Source of the DNA: Dasypus novemcinctus
Lineage: Eukaryota > Chordata > Mammalia > Cingulata > Dasypodidae
NCBI RefSeq assembly: GCF_030445035.2
Contig: NC_080701.1
Span: 10,878,739 to 10,942,738, forward strand
DNA length: 64,000 nt
Direction of reading: 5' to 3'
The position numbers and the translations under genes are program-made. Below, in pieces: positions 63,502 to 64,000 of the stretch. The notes under the pieces were generated by a model. It made no database searches and was not told where the DNA came from. It saw nothing but the letters and a program-made list of their open reading frames with translations. The first letter of the stretch is position 1. Every line of letters begins with the position of its first letter.

Positions 63502-64000
63502 CACCACTCTAGTTCACCAAAAACCTAAACTATCACTAAGAAACACCAATTCGTGTTATGACAAGACTTCTTCCCCAGGAAAATGAGATGCTGGACATTT
63601 ACCAATTCCCATGAGTTTCATGCTAAACATGCAGATAATCTCATAGATCAAATCTATTGAAAGAAGAAATGTCATGGAGGCATGTATCTTTCCACTGACT
63701 TTTTAAATAAATTCATGATTATTTCATGTATTTCACTGTGATACTTGTAATACTACTTGTTAGATAAAGTCAGGCTAAAGCTATACTCAATCATGCAGAA
63801 CTTTCTAATAGGCTGCTCTAACTACCAATGTTATTAAATTAGTAGGTCAAAGCAGTTAAGGATAATTGACGGTTCTAAGCCTTCAAGGAGGCGCAATAAG
63901 AAGGAAACACAGCCTAAGGACTGCTGCTGAAGGAGCAACAGGTAAGCGTTGACACTGAAGGTAAGGCAAGTCAAGGTGAACACACTCCCGCCCACCTCTA
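63502..64000. other. Unique sequence, nothing recognised
   Basis: No gene or named repeat recognised to the end of the window. Confidence 0.4.

Overview
This is a eukaryotic, specifically mammalian, intergenic or intronic window. It has no bacterial-style operons, its ORFs are short and mostly fortuitous, and much of it is recognisable interspersed repeat. The diagnostic element is a tRNA-Ala-derived SINE with an intact-looking Pol III A box (TAGCTCA..GGTTG) and B box (GGTTCAATCCC). Its long forms carry a 'CACAGAGAGCAGACAA' body and an 'AATAAATAAATCTTT' tail. I recognise this as the DAS-SINE of armadillos, so the source is probably a xenarthran such as Dasypus. About fifteen copies are present on both strands, and several have target-site duplications (TSDs) I could read directly.

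Layout. 1-6.7 kb: mostly unique DNA with a MER5-like hAT relic, L2, MIR and two DAS copies. 6.7-12.3 kb: an old L1M 3' region (minus strand) broken up by a younger L1 3'UTR, a DAS-III, a plus-strand L1 tail, a GA microsatellite and a multi-headed DAS. 13.5-20.8 kb: DAS dimer, two MaLR-type LTRs, L1M, two DAS-III, and a processed pseudogene of cytochrome c (CYCS, minus, about 19.1-19.64 kb). 21.3-27.1 kb: a minus-strand L1 ORF2 block interrupted by an LTR, then a younger L1 3'UTR and a second LTR. 27-31 kb: unique AT-rich DNA, MIR, a 30-bp minisatellite and a plus-strand L1 3'UTR with TSD. 31-44 kb: the least repetitive stretch. 44.8-51.4 kb: two solo LTRs of one family, a 72-bp inverted repeat, MIR, DAS-I, and a long minus-strand L2. 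51.4-58.9 kb: a perfect 20-bp-arm hairpin, an LTR split by an L1 with a 15-bp TSD, two adjacent DAS-III copies, a CpG island and L2. 59-64 kb: plus-strand L1 fragments with three more DAS copies.

No complete protein-coding gene is certain. The best candidate is on the minus strand. A 127-nt exon at 42,776-42,902 has good splice sites and natural codon use. A phase-compatible terminal exon with a strong polypyrimidine acceptor lies at 33,475, followed by about 2.46 kb that ends at an AATAAA at 31,005-31,000. A phase-compatible ATG exon lies in a CpG-rich patch at 43,019-43,121. I do not recognise the encoded peptide. Apart from that hypothesis, the window is a layered record of retroposition: old L2/MIR, then L1M, MaLR LTRs, younger L1 3'UTRs, and finally DAS-SINEs, which sit inside the others.
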